A stretch of 64,000 nt of DNA from Rotaria sp. Silwood1 (GCA_905250075.1 CAJNOP010000207.1:241104-305103), one strand, 5' to 3'; positions 37,281-49,023 are shown, counted from the first letter of the stretch. Program-made: numbers and translations. The notes: a model not told the origin generated them from the sequence alone.

Positions 37281-38270
37281 TCACTTGTGTACTACGGTCA
37301 ACGTATTAAAATGTGTAGCTGTTGCCTGAAAACCGTATGTCATTGACATTGGATGAACTCGAGTACCATCATTGATACGTAAGACTTTGTACACAAGTTG
37401 AAAGAATACTTCTCTATACACACGAGACGATAGAACGAAGAGAAAAATAGGTGTCGCATAAGAAAGAGAGAAAGCAAACTGAGTAATGGTAAAGGCAAAC
37501 ATAAAGTTGGACGTAATTTGGTATCCTATCGGCAATATTAACATTACATATGTAACACATAGAGGAATGTTGAGAACAAGATAAGTGGCTACTTGAATAA
37601 GAAGCATGCGAATAAGTTGACCTTCAGTACGACGATATGATGACTTGGCTTTTGGAAGAAGTCGCACTTGTTTCGTATTGAGAATTGTCAACATACCGAA
37701 CAAGGCCATAAGACATGGTGCCAAAATAGCGAAGAGTACCGCTTCTATAATAGTTAATATTTGATTGTAGAGAGTCTTCAGTCGAATTCCACATCCAATA
37801 TAATCAGCAAAGTTTAACTCACATAATACAAGAGTATTGATGTGAAACAGACACCAAAATGTAATCATTATCAAAATTGCCGATCGAGCTACAACTGTAT
37901 TATTCCAATTGCGTAGTCGAGCATTTGTTGAACTGGCACAAAATCGATCGACTGATGCAAGAACAATTAAATAGGCTGAAATGAATGGCAATAAACTTGC
38001 AATTGTAAATAAAACTTTGCACCAAAAAAGTGAACTATATTCTGGATGAATCTGATAACCATGGGTCAATAAAGAATAAATAAGGGACACGCAATAGAAT
38101 AAATCATTGAAGCCAAGTGCAAGAAAATAATAAGAACATGGATGATGCCGCAAAGTGGGTCGAGTAAGTATAATAATATTGAGAATATTGCCTATAACAC
38201 CGATAGTGATGATAATAGGCATAATAATTGTTGTTAGTGTTGTTGAAAGTGTTGTCAGTGAATCAGCCAT
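37281..38270 (-). CDS. Rhodopsin-like G protein-coupled receptor (orphan, bdelloid type)
   Basis: The 329-residue product has seven hydrophobic helices and the overall layout of a class A GPCR, so it should sit in the plasma membrane and signal through a G protein. TM1 carries GNILN (residues 27-31). TM2 includes SYYFLALGFNDLFYCVSLIY, matching the N-L-A-x-x-D region as ALGFND. The TM3 end reads LASVDRFCASS, a DRF variant of DRY. The TM7 end reads SYATPIFLFVLSSRVYREVF, an NPxxY-like position with TP in place of NP. The frame is single-exon, starting with an ATG and ending at a normal stop. No ligand can be inferred. The loop 3 to TM6 region (AKSSYRRTEGQLIRMLLIQV) is typical of short peptide-receptor-like orphans expanded in rotifers. 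A decayed paralogue lies at 40748-41335 on the same strand. Confidence 0.88.
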   Translation of the reverse strand: MADSLTTLSTTLTTIIMPIIITIGVIGNILNIIILTRPTLRHHPCSYYFLALGFNDLFYCVSLIYSLLTHGYQIHPEYSSLFWCKVLFTIASLLPFISAYLIVLASVDRFCASSTNARLRNWNNTVVARSAILIMITFWCLFHINTLVLCELNFADYIGCGIRLKTLYNQILTIIEAVLFAILAPCLMALFGMLTILNTKQVRLLPKAKSSYRRTEGQLIRMLLIQVATYLVLNIPLCVTYVMLILPIGYQITSNFMFAFTITQFAFSLSYATPIFLFVLSSRVYREVFFQLVYKVLRINDGTRVHPMSMTYGFQATATHFNTLTVVHK

Positions 38271-38930
38271 GATGTTTCTTTTTCAAATTGTATTGAATGA
38301 TAATAGAGTGTGTAAAAGTGAGTAGTGTTTGAGATTGTAACTTGTAGAATAGAAAATTTCGAAATGATAAATAAGACTTACTGTCAGTAATATAATCCGG
38401 TCTACTTTCATTTAATTTTTTATATTTACGTAAAAGAAGGATTAAAATGATGAATTTTGACAGGTCTGCTCATAGTATTAATGTACTGTGAAAAATAATT
38501 TGATTAATGACATATATACACTGTTATTCTGAGATTTTTTAGTGAAATATATCAACTTATATTTTATATTCATCAGCACAAACATGCCATTTCCATTCAA
38601 ATCATGCAGCTCTTCTATTCAAGTTTATTTTATTCAATATAATAAGCGTTCGTTCATTGGATAAGAAATATTAATTCCTAGTAACCGACTGAAATCGGAC
38701 GTCATACAATCTGGGGGTCTTTCTAAATGAAGACTGACTCTATGCAATGATAGATAGTTTATGACAAAACATCTTTTTAGATTTATGAAAGAAACTATTT
38801 TTTTTTGAGAATACGAACGGAATCATTGTCTACAAATATTTTTAATTAAAAATCTTAAAGTTACAATTACTTGAAATGTGCAAGTTATTATCTCAATATT
38901 TTATGAACAGTTTGACTTATCTTACCTAAA
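38271..38930. other. GPCR upstream region
   Basis: AT-rich 5' flank of the receptor gene. I could not identify a promoter motif. Confidence 0.3.
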
Positions 38931-38936
38931 ATTTTA

Positions 38937-39105
38937 GCTTTTCATCAGACAGATTTTTGAAATTCCTTTCCATTCATTTTTTATGACCATTTTACTGGGC
39001 ACGTCTGCAAAAACACGTCACTCGAGCGACAGTAAATCCCACTTTTCTCAGCCCAGGAGAAATGTATCAAGAATCCGTCTGATAAAAAGTTAGCCCTGAT
39101 TCAGA
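38937..39105. repeat. Short inverted repeat (about 170 bp)
   Basis: AGCTTTTCATCAGACAGATT at the left is mirrored by AATCCGTCTGATAAAAAGTT at the right. This suggests a small MITE of about 170 bp. Target duplications were not resolved. Confidence 0.5.
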
Positions 39106-39426
39106 GCTTTAAAACAAAAAAAAAATATTGAATAATATCTAGGGTCGTGACGGAGTAATTCCAATTTTCCTGCTGAAAAACCGTGTTCTGAGAAAAACGC
39201 CAAGGAAGTTTTAGAAATGTGTTTTTTCGTTGAAATTCGAAAAAAAGTATATTAAAATGGAATAGTTCCAATATATTTCATTGGACTTTTTTAAAGCACA
39301 TAACAAATGCAGTTAGATAACGTCATCTATCATGTTCAAATAGCATTTCTCTCCTTCTTTTTGGGTAATGCACGTATAGCACAATATTTCAGGATACGCT
39401 GATTCACAGCTCTTTGGATAAATTGA

Positions 39427-40711
39427 GGGGCCCCTTTAGAAAATTCAATTTTTCAAAAAAATATCGAAGTTGAGTTTTTATCATAGGAAGATGCAGCAAA
39501 GCTTTCTCTTTCAGAATATCTATGGCTTTTTGGAAAATGATCAGATTTTCAAAGACTTATCACATAAAACTTTGATTCTACCACCATACAGAGTTGGAAA
39601 TAGCATTTTGCCAGAGAGATACCGCTATAATTTCAAATAGAAGACATAATGAATTTAATATCAAATGAAAGCTTGTCAAAAATTGGATTTTTTGATACTA
39701 AATAGTAAGGATTATGAAAAGTTTTTAATATCGAACTTAAGTAACTTTCAGAAATTTTATACTTTTTTTTTGCGGTGGGAAAGTAAAATGCCAGTAATTG
39801 AAAAATGGATTAAAATGTTTTTCTTGGATATTTTTACGTGGTTCGATAGAGCTCGTCGAGCTCTACAAAATTGTATGTATTTAAAATTTTTTGAGTCTCT
39901 TTTTTGTGATAAAAGTTTCAAAAAAGTATTTGGAAAATCTTAAAAAATGTCAAAAAAGTCATATTTTTGATATCGAAGGAAAACACTCGAATTTTCAATA
40001 AAATTTGCTTTGTTTTGATTATTTTTATTTCCTCAGGTGTTTCAAAATATATTCATTCAATGTAGTTTTTCACGTTGCATCGAATGAGTATATTTTCAAA
40101 CATTTTATATAAGGATACCAATGGAAAATAGCTGAATTTAGTGTTAAAATGACCACTTTTTTCCCTATAAAAAGTGTAAAAAATGAGAGTTTTTCGGTAC
40201 ATTCTTTAGACAGTTTTCAATGAATTTTAACCCAACAGCTCTGTTTGAAAATTTTTTAGTATATACAGTTTTGTAGAGCCCGATGAGCTCTATCGAACCA
40301 CGTAAAAATATCCAAGAAAAACATTTTAATCCATTTTTCAATTACTGGCATTTTACTTTTCCACCGCAAAAAAAAAGTATAAAATTTCTGAAAGTTACTT
40401 AAGTTCGATATTAAAAAGTTTCCATAATCCTTACTATTTAGTATCAATAAATCCCATTTTTGACAAACTTTCATTTGATATTAAATTCATTATGTCTTCT
40501 ATTTGAAATTATAGCTGTATCTCCCTGGCAAAATGTTATTTCCAACCCTGTATGGTGGTAGAATCAAAGTTTTATGTGATAAGTCTTTGAAAATCTGATC
40601 ATTTTCCAAAACGCCATAGATATTCTGAAAGAGGAAGCTTTGCTGCATCTTCCTATGATAAAAACTCAACTTCGACATTTTTTGAAAAATTGAATTTTCT
40701 AAAGGGGCCCC
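39427..40711. mobile_element. Foldback element C, 1.29 kb near-perfect palindrome
   Basis: Termini GGGGCCCCTTTAGAAAATTC (39427) and GAATTTTCTAAAGGGGCCCC (ending 40711) are exact mirrors. The arms of roughly 450 bp keep very high identity, for example ATCGAAGTTGAGTTTTTATC against GATAAAAACTCAACTTCGAC. The non-palindromic centre is about 370 bp, around 39880-40255. High arm identity suggests a recent insertion or gene conversion between arms. No transposase is present, so it would depend on one elsewhere. Its right end touches the truncated GPCR paralogue. The two mirrored open frames (92 and 72 codons) are artefacts of the palindrome. Confidence 0.85.
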
Positions 40712-40747
40712 TTAAGTAAAGAGCATTGAAGCTAGTTAACATATGAT

Positions 40748-41335
40748 TGGACGATTCGATGTAGTTGTCATTAATAATCAAAACATAGAATAATATCATC
40801 AAGTATAGTACAATTACAGCAAAATGTCGGTCTTGCTCTATGATCTATATTTCATTGTAGAGAATCATCACTCGAATATCACACAAAATATTGTCATCAA
40901 GGTATAAACTGCAAAAAAAAACAAAACTATCAATATGCAATCATTTGTGGTCTACAACAACAATCAACGAAATTGTCAATGAAACTACAATCAGATTACT
41001 CCAGTTATGTAGTTGACTATGAGTCAAGCTCACAAATATGAGAAAAATAGAATAATATAAATGAAGATAAGGTAACAATTTACTAAAAAAATTTAGATTA
41101 GAAAATGGAAAAGATTTTGTTGCATAAATTTTCTTATCATCAGTTAATGACTAATAAATAAAATAAAGAGAATTGAACAGACTGTATCCGTCGAAAGCAA
41201 GAAAATAACACGAATAGCTATGATTGCGTTAAGGTAACTAAAGTGACAATAGAAATGTTTGGAGTATTGTCTACAATACGCAAAATATTGACGGTCAGCA
41301 TAAATATTACCGATATTCGAGCAGAAGATCATCGA
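40748..41335 (-). pseudogene. GPCR pseudogene, paralogue of the 37.3-kb receptor
   Basis: Segments align in order with the intact receptor. About 41250-41330 matches its TM1 start (GTATTGTCTACAATACGCAA against the GNILN region). About 41160-41240 matches the loop 1/TM2 region (GCAAGAAAATAACACGAATA). About 40985-41040 matches the TM3 end and loop 2 (ATTACTCCAGTTATGTAGTT). About 40800-40910 matches TM4-TM5 (TTGTAGAGAATCATCACTCG). Frameshifts and stops break it. The TM6-TM7 part is absent: homology ends close to the foldback element at 40711, whose insertion or an associated deletion may have truncated it. Confidence 0.7.
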
Positions 41336-42170
41336 GATTTTCATGCACAAATTTTTATACGAAGTGTTGTTTTGGGTTATATAATAATAAATGTGCGCAG
41401 TTCAATATGTGAAATTGATTTCATTTTTATGAAACTGCAATACATGAAATGATACTCTTGCATGATGGATATCATGATTAAATATTCTAGCAAAAGTCAC
41501 TATTGAATTGATATTTGAAGTTTCGCTTCTATTCGAAAAGCGTTATGAAGGATGTTAGGTAAAACATGATTCTAATTATTACATTCTATTAAGTCTCATT
41601 TTTCTTTGAAGTGAATCGTCGTCTATTGTCTTTTGCAATTTCTGGATACTGTAACATTTTCTGTCAATTTAAATATAGTATTAAGAATTGTTAATATTTC
41701 ATAATTACTAAAACCACTATAAGAAAAAACACAAACAGTTTACGTGAATTAAATAGTAAAATGTGCCTTCAAAAATATAAATAATTCAATAAAATCTCCA
41801 GTACTTCATTCTAGAAAATTAATGTTTTCATATTTGAGACAATACACAGATTCTAACCTTTGAAATCTTCTAGAATACAAAGCTCTTCATACGATTTATA
41901 ATATGGTTCGTAGTTTAAATGTTTTTTTTTGTGTATTCTCTAGATGATTTCGTTGAGTGAGCAAATGGTATTTAACTTATTTTGACTTTATGTTTATCTC
42001 TCTAGAACATAATTTATTAAAGTCACTTTCTGTATTCTTGGAATTTTCTTTCGTATTGTGTTTCTTTTTTTCAATTATCTTTCAAAGTTGATGAACTATT
42101 TTATGTTGTGCTGTTTTAATTAACTTTCTTATTCCGCAGGCCAAGCTTGACAGTATATAGATGTAAAGCA
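41336..42170. other. Intergenic, no gene seen
   Basis: AT-rich DNA; no supported gene. Short frames overlap on opposite strands. Confidence 0.35.
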
Positions 42171-42176
42171 CTTCTA

Positions 42177-43096
42177 CTTAGGGCAATCGAAAAGTAGTGT
42201 TGTCATGATCTTATTTCTCTATAGAAAGCTTAAAGAAATTTTCGTCCTTGATATAGTGATAGAGACAATGATGCTCTATTTTTCTGTGCTATTTGATCAC
42301 TATTCAACTAATATCATAATAATAAAGTTTCAATAAGAGCTGTTTTGATGTGAAACTTCACTAGCGGATGAGGCAGGTTAAATGTTTCAACAACTTAATG
42401 CATTGTATTAAAAAAAAAAGTATACTACAAGATGCAGTGCGAGAAGCTTTACAATTTACGAAAGACGGCTTATTTTATAATTGCATTTTTTGTTTGCAAA
42501 ATGAACAAAATTTTGAGCAACCAATTTTTGACCATGCGAAAACGATATTTTTTGGTACAAGATGAATTCATTTTTTTATTGCATCTTTTTCTCGTCTGAT
42601 ATCTTTTATTTAAGAAAAACAAAATACATCACAAGATGCCGCGTGAAAAGCTTTATAATCTACAAATTAAAGCTTACTTTAATTGTGTACTTCTTGTTTC
42701 CAAAAAGAAAAACAAAATTCTGTGCGATCAATTTTCGCTGACCCGAAAAAATAATATTTTTCTTATTTCAAATATAGAATGAACTGATCTTTTGTAAATT
42801 GTAGAGCTTTTCACGCTGCATCTTGTAGTATATTTTGTTTTTTTAATACAACATATTAAGTGATTGAAAATTGAGATGCAAACCATATTAATCTGCTCCA
42901 CCCCTTAGTGAATTTTCACATCAAAACAGCTCTTATTGAAACTTTATTATTATGATATTAGTTGAATAGTGATCAAATAGTACAGAAAAATAGAGCATCG
43001 TTTTCTCTATCACTACATCAAGAAAGAAAGTTCCGTCAAGCTTTCTATAGAGAAATCAGAAAATGGAGCCACTATTTTTGGATTGCCCTAAGTAGT
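42177..43096. mobile_element. Foldback element, copy B
   Basis: Termini ACTTAGGGCAATCGAAAAGT (42177) and TTTTTGGATTGCCCTAAGT (ending about 43096) are inverted, and long arms include ATATCATAATAATAAAGTTT against its mirror near 42945. Sequence and layout match copy A at 34138-35118, including the internal phrase with GATGCAGTGCGAGAAGC. It is a little shorter (about 920 bp). There is no transposase. Confidence 0.8.
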
Positions 43097-43334
43097 ATAC
43101 ATGACGTCAATACTCATGCTTCGGTATTCAATCCTATTTTTGCTCTCTTTCACTGGGTTTCTTTATGTATGTAGATTTGTTTTAGATAGGACAATTACAA
43201 TATCATTAAGATGTCGGATAGATTTATTTGTTAATATGGCTATTTATCTCATCCAGATACTTAATTTTTTAAAACTCATACTCTCCAAATGTATGCTGAG
43301 TTCTATTTTGATCATATATATTTTTTAAGCTGTG

Positions 43335-43710
43335 CCAATAATCGATCAAAAAAAAATTAGAGTTTAATAGCTCAGCACTTTGATACTCTTGTTCTGAATA
43401 TTTCTAGCGTAATCAGTTATACTGCTTTGAACTTTTTAATCAAACAGATTCGATTAGTTAGAAAGAAAAATAAGTTGTCGAATCCAGTGTTCATTTTCAC
43501 TTTGGCATCAATCATAGCTGTTGATTTCGCATTGAATTTAATTGTGTTATACATAGAAACACATTCGAGAAAGAATTTTGACATTAACAAAAAAAAGAAA
43601 AAAAAAAGTGATAGATAGCTAAGTAAAAATCCTGTAAGAATCTGCGCATTGATGTGTCTTTCCTTATCATTCATCAACATCCACACGCTCTTCTATCCTA
43701 TCTTACATTG
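43335..43710 (+). pseudogene. Membrane-protein relic, paralogue B
   Basis: The plus-strand frame at 43427-43615 reads FLIKQIRLVRKKNKLSNPVF then IFTLASIIAVDFALNLIVLY and IETHSRKNFDI, with a clear hydrophobic helix. It matches the relic at 35185-35365 and its 3' flank (to about 43690). Just upstream (43101-43328) is another hydrophobic frame, FLLSFTGFLYVCRFVLDRTI, possibly part of the same lost membrane protein. I cannot name the family. The poly-A-rich end and missing remainder indicate a pseudogene. Confidence 0.45.
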
Positions 43711-43910
43711 GATTTTAGTCTTAAAGGGAGATTATGTTAAGAACATTATCTTTATCGCTACCACAGCAACGACCTCAAAACAGTAATCACGTATGAAATC
43801 GTCATCACAGAGGCAATGGTATTGGTTTATATTGCTATAGATGCAAAAAATCATAATCAATTGGCAACGAAATCAAAAAATAATTATTCGAAATATTTCT
43901 GATAGATAGT

Positions 43911-44096
43911 AGGGTGTGGGTGTGGGTGTGATTGTGGGTGTGGGTGTAGGTGTGAATCGGGTGTGGGGGGGGGGGGGGGGGGGGGGGGGGGGTGCGGGTG
44001 AAGGACTTATTTATGCTCACACTCACACCCACATCCACAGTGACACCCACACCCACACACCCCACACCCACATTCACACCCACATCCCACACCCTA
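43911..44096. repeat. Telomere-like GT/CA inverted tract with 28-base poly-G
   Basis: The left half is built of GGGTGTGGGTGTGGGTG-like units close to TGTGGG, followed by an uninterrupted run of 28 G (43965-43992). After GTGCGGGTGAAGGACTTATT, the right half is built of CACACCCACA and CACCCACACCC units. This is the longest of six such sites in the window. The bdelloid telomere repeat is reported as TGTGGG, so the tract resembles two short telomere arrays joined head to head. Open frames across it are meaningless repeats. The G-run length should be treated with caution because sequencers miscount homopolymers. Confidence 0.7.
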
Positions 44097-44136
44097 TTCT
44101 CATTCCTTATTGATCCAATGAAGATATAATTTCGCA

Positions 44137-44275
44137 GCGGAATTCCGGAATTCGAAGCGATTCCGGAACTACAGAAATCGCTCACAATACTGCCATTAGA
44201 AGGAATTTCGCGGAATTCCTTGCGATTCCGGAATCGATGCAATCACTACTGATTCCGGAATTCCACATCGGAACT
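44137..44275. repeat. GATTCCGGAATC-type minisatellite, left part
   Basis: Repeated short units such as GCGATTCCGG, GGAATTCCGGAATTCG and GAATCGATGCAATC recur irregularly. Many are self-complementary around TTCCGGAA or GGAATTCC. The same kind of repeat resumes at 45007. Confidence 0.6.
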
Positions 44276-44330
44276 CCTTTCCTCCTCACCCTCACATTTA
44301 GTATTGTCCTTGCAGATTAATCTCCAGCTT

Positions 44331-45006
44331 AATGGCGCCCCCTCAAAAAATGTTAGCTTTCGTCAGAATGGTCAAGATTGAGATAAATACATGGGAAGAT
44401 AGCTTGTCATTTGCTCTTTCATAAACGATAAAAGCTTTTCTTCGATACCCCCTTTTTTCCGAAAAATTTTCAATATTTTTGACGACCCCTATTCGAAAAA
44501 CCGCTGGTTTTTGGAAAAATCCAAAAATCTTTTTCGTTTTTTCTCAAAATGGTGGTCGAATGACGTATCTTCAGCGAAAGTCAAGTGCAATACGTATGAG
44601 AGCTCTTTTTTTGATAAAGCTTTGTTATTATTATATTGATAAGCAATTTTATAATATGAGCGCCATTTTTTTTTAGAGGTTTTTCAGAGATCAAGCTTGT
44701 CAGGCCTTTTTTCCTCCAGAAAGATAAGAGTAAAAAAAAACAGGGCTCTCATAGACACTGCATCTGGACTGCTCTTTCAAACAAAAAAACAATCAAGTAT
44801 ATTGAATGAACACCCATGGAGAATTTTTGGAGACGCGATAAGCTATTTTTCGACCCTTGTTTTGTTTGTATCTCCCTTATACATCAGGATAAGAGGCTGA
44901 AAATTTTACCACAGACGTCCTTTTATAGCTCCAACATATTCTCAAAGTTTCATGGCATTTAGATGTTCCTGGGCTGAGATCGGCTTTTGAGGAAGGGCCC
45001 CCTTAA
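44331..45006. mobile_element. Probable insertion element D with short terminal inverted repeats
   Basis: The left end CTTAATGGCGCCCCCTCAAA and right end TTTGAGGAAGGGCCCCCTTA (ending with AG) are inverted copies with mismatches. The termini resemble those of element C (TTRAGGGGCCCCTT). The element interrupts the GATTCCGGAATC minisatellite, which flanks it on both sides. There is no transposase; the short frames inside are unsupported. Confidence 0.5.
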
Positions 45007-45190
45007 GCAAGCGATTCCGGAGTTGCTGGAAATTCCTTGCGATTTCGTAAACAGACGGAATTAGATGGAATCTCTAGGAATTGTTAGAATCGATTCCGGA
45101 AATTCTAGGAATTGGTGTAATCGATTCCGGAGTCAGATTGTGTTTCGGTTTCATCCAATTCCAGAATCGATAGAACTGATTCCTGAGACG
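45007..45190. repeat. GATTCCGGAATC-type minisatellite, right part
   Basis: Units such as GCGATTCCGGAGTTGC, AATCGATTCCGGAAATTC and AATCGATTCCGGAGTC recur every 25-35 bases. They match the left part at 44137-44275 and support a single array split by an insertion. Confidence 0.6.
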
Positions 45191-45745
45191 AAACTAGTTC
45201 AGCAATGTTCAACATCGTGGAATAGGATGACTGCTCTGCTGTATAGACTATTTATAGAAAAGAGTCTATATCTTTGAATCTTAATATCTCAAAGAGATTT
45301 TGTCGTAAAGTTCGGATATTTTTATTGTAAAATTTTCTAGCTGAATCGAAAATAAGGTTGTGCTGTATAAGTAATATTCTACAGACAAAAATTATGAAAA
45401 CCTCGATATCTCACTATTGTTTGATATGATAATCCACAAATAATTGTTATACAAATTTTCCAGCAGTGACATCATCAAAAACAAAATAAAAAAATGAATT
45501 CCAAATATTGTTATTCACATTGATTTTTTATATCTATATAAGAATTGAGCGTAGACAAAATTCACAACGCATCGATTGGTTTATATTTATAAACTGATAG
45601 AAAAAAGCGAGGATTTCGTTTGAAACACTTTATTATTGTAAGAAATAAGTCGCAATGAAAAATACAAAAGTCATCGAGAGAACCAAAACAGATGAAAAAA
45701 TTGTAATTTAGATAAAAATTAAAATGATTTTTGATGATTTATTAT
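45191..45745. other. Downstream flank of the F-box gene
   Basis: AT-rich, no gene seen. Confidence 0.3.
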
Positions 45746-47643
45746 TCAAAGCCAAATTTTGACGTGATGATCAATAACTGCATGAAATTCTCTTCCAACC
45801 ACCGAGTCACCTAAAAGAGTATTTTCCTTTAGCCATAATTGAATATTCTTGTTATTTATATCAGATTCTTTTGAATAGATAAGATCCCATGGTAGACTAA
45901 GTTCCAAATAAAGTAAATGCTTCGAATGAATGAAACATGTGTTTACAATATCGACAAATTCTTCAAGAGAATAAATTATTTCTATTCTCAAGGATGTTAA
46001 CATTGGTAAATAAAATATCACCTCTGCCATACGAGATTCATCATAACAAGCTTTTACCGAAAATCTACAATTTTTAATTGTTTTTGACGGTTTTTCCATG
46101 CAACTTAAGACATCCGAAATATCATTGTAGTCATCTCCACTACCATGGCTGCTTATATCGATAGACGTCAGATTTGGAGTTCGAGAGAAAAGTTGTTTTA
46201 GAAAAGATTCTAAACGCTTATTAAAATCCATGTAACAATCAGCACCTACTTTTATAGAATTTAATTTAGAAAAGATTCGATCAGGTAAAACCAAAGGTGA
46301 ATATTCCATTGCATTTTTATCGCCATCACATGAACGAACAGTATACATATATATGGATGAAGCTCCATCAATCAATGTCGCTATTTGATGTCCATTTAGA
46401 TTTCTTAACATATCATGATCTATGTCCAAATGAAATAATCTTCGCGTTTTCGTATATACGCATATGTACGAATTGTTCGAATTTGTTTGAAATACTTCAA
46501 CAAACCAACCAGAAAATTGTGAAAACGATTCAATTATTTGTTGAGATATATTATTAACATTGCATGATATTCGTTCAGTCCATATTGTGCAGTCGAAATC
46601 TTGAAGATGACCAAATTGCGTACGAATAAGGTCCCATTCTCGACCATTTAAATAATCAGCTATATTTTCATTCTTCTCTACAAAACCCAAACATATTCTA
46701 TATTTAAGACGTTGTAGATTAGACATCTTCATTAATAAATATGTCAATTTTTCAAATGTCGATCGATCAGGTGCCTGGAGAATTTTCATATGAAATGTGT
46801 TGAGTTGTTTTGAGGAAACGTTATCAAAAGAACTTTGAACAAAAGAGAAAAATTCAATAAAATAAATCTAACAAATTGCATTTAAATAAATATATCTGAT
46901 AAAGATGTTTTCAACAAATCATCAAATAAAATATTTCTGAGAAATATTTCAAAATCTAAATTAGAAGGAATGACTTACTGTTTTGCATGAGGAGCTTCGA
47001 ATTTATCAATACAAACATCGAGAAAATGGAGATTGCTAAAGTTATGTAAAAGTATAATTAAATCATCTGTTGTTTTTATCTGAATAGTCATATGTGTAAT
47101 TGTATCATTATTCCAATCATATGTAGATTCAAAAGATAAGATAATATTTTCTAATTTTATTTTTCTCAATGAATGAATATTTTTTGTTAAATTGTGAAAA
47201 GATTCCCCAACAGTACTATTACAGAAACGCGTGCTGGACGTTATATTCAGTTCTGTTAATTTCTTAAAAGACATTATATTGGATAAGAATAGATTTAATT
47301 CATCAGAATTAATATCATATAATGTAAGACATTCCAAATTTGGTAGCTTTTCATTTAAAGGCCATATTTGTTTTTTAAAAAGTGTTAGTGGATTCATTAC
47401 TGGGTGATTATTTGAGAGACTGAGTGATTGTAGTTGTAAACCTAGATTAGTTTGGAATAATATATGACAATATTGATTAAATTGACAATATCTTATTCGA
47501 GTAAGATCTATTTGTTTTCGATAGTTATGTATTGTGGAATTTAAACGAGTATTCAAATCATTAAATGCGTAAAGAACATCGATACCATTTAAATACGAAC
47601 AGATGATTAACAATAGTTCATCAGATAATATTTCGAATGACAT
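45746..47643 (-). CDS. F-box protein with leucine-rich-repeat-like region (two exons)
   Basis: Exon 1 is 47643-46979 and exon 2 is 46832-45746, joined across a 146-nt intron with donor GTAAGT and acceptor TTCAAAG. Joining them keeps frame and gives about 583 residues. The N-terminus (FEILSDELLLIICSYLNGID) is an F-box, which would bind SKP1 and recruit substrates to an SCF ubiquitin ligase. The rest contains irregular leucine-rich segments (LQSLSLSNN, LPNLECLTLYDI, LTELNITSS, NLTSIDISSHG, MLTSLRIEII, LLYLELSLP), likely the substrate-binding surface. No TM segment is seen. Exon 2 also has an internal ATG (46789), but the splice gives a longer, better product. F-box/LRR genes of this form are numerous in bdelloids; no specific target can be inferred. 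Confidence 0.85.
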
Positions 47644-49023
47644 TCTAATAACACACGATCAATATAATATCTAAAAAAAAAATTATTCTTTCTCTCAAAT
47701 TTAACAAATGTTCGATGATAAAAAGTCAAATAATGTTTCTAAAGATCCAAGTTTATATCATATTTTGACGATTATGTATTTTAGTAACAGATAAGAACAA
47801 AATAATTGATTATATGACCAGTTTTGTTAATGCTGCATATGCATAGAAAAATATTATTTTCTTTTCTTTGTTCGTTGCACTGTGTCTTTTACCGGTTTTT
47901 ATAATGAATTGTCATGTGCGTCACCTAACAAAAAATATTTACATACTTGAATTAGTCAGTAAAAACAACCAACGTCATTCAAAAATTCTAGCATGAGTAA
48001 ATACTCACAATCGAGAAAAAAAAACTCTTTTACGTATTTCTGCTGGTAGAAAAAGAAAAGTAACATAAAAATTGTTCTTAACAATAATCACAACACAGAA
48101 TTTTTGTACACATACAACCATAACTCATCCTGTGTATCATTATGCTGCATAATGATATGTTCGCAGTTACCTCAGTACCTTCATTAAAAAGGGCTATAAA
48201 AGCTTTAACCCACACGACAACTCTTGTTTGAATAAGAACTCACCTTACCAATCATGTCATGTCTCCAGTTATTCGATGAATCTAGATATATCAACGAATC
48301 TGTCCACGTTAACAAAGTAACAGGAATAGTAGGAACCATGGAACTAGTGGGACTCATAGTCCTATTAGTCCCATAGTTCAAACTAGACCTATAATTCGAG
48401 TAGTGCTATTGTTATGTTAGTCCCACTGCCCCGACATTTTAATCTGAAATTGAATTGTAATTTTATTTTCTGAATTCAATCTGAAATCAAATAGATCATT
48501 GTATGGAGGATATGCTCAGTGAAAAAGAAAAAATGTATATAGTATGCAGATATTCGCTTTCCAAAAGACTGATATGATATTGAATTAATTCTTTCATCAT
48601 CGAGAGTTTTAAAAAATGATTTATTTATTTTAATTTAGATTAACTAGACTGATTTCGATTGTAAAAGTTGTAAATAATTTTATCCTTCATCTGTATCTTT
48701 TTTTCTTTATCTTTATTTTCTATTTGATTTATTAAGATTTGAGTAAATAGTCTATTTGTTTGGTTATTGTTGTTTTGTATAATATCACTATTTAATGATA
48801 GACTGAAAAAAGATATAAATGCATTTATTAAACATTGTTAAATCATTGTGTCAATCAAATATATTTAATGAAATATATTTGAAAAATCTTCTTCAAGAAA
48901 ATTATTTAATTTAATATTGACTAATAAATAAAATAATATTATTGACAAGGGAGAAAAAGCTGAAAACTGAACTTTTTTAAGAATTTGAAAATTTTGAAAT
49001 ATTTGAGTGAAATTTCATGTTTT
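47644..49023. other. F-box gene upstream region
   Basis: AT-rich. At 48340-48430 a phrase with alternating GTGGGACT and AGTCCCA forms small palindromes. No gene is supported. Confidence 0.35.

Noticed and set aside
39665-40474. Two open frames of 92 and 72 codons with nearly the same protein
   Set aside because: They are mirror images produced by the palindrome of element C and have no recognised domain.
43911-44096. A true chromosome end or ancient chromosome fusion
   Set aside because: Similar short hairpins occur at five other places in this window, so a single fusion event does not explain them.
43835-44242. Open frames rich in Gly/Val or His/Thr/Pro
   Set aside because: They are translations of the GT/CA tract and poly-G, not a protein.
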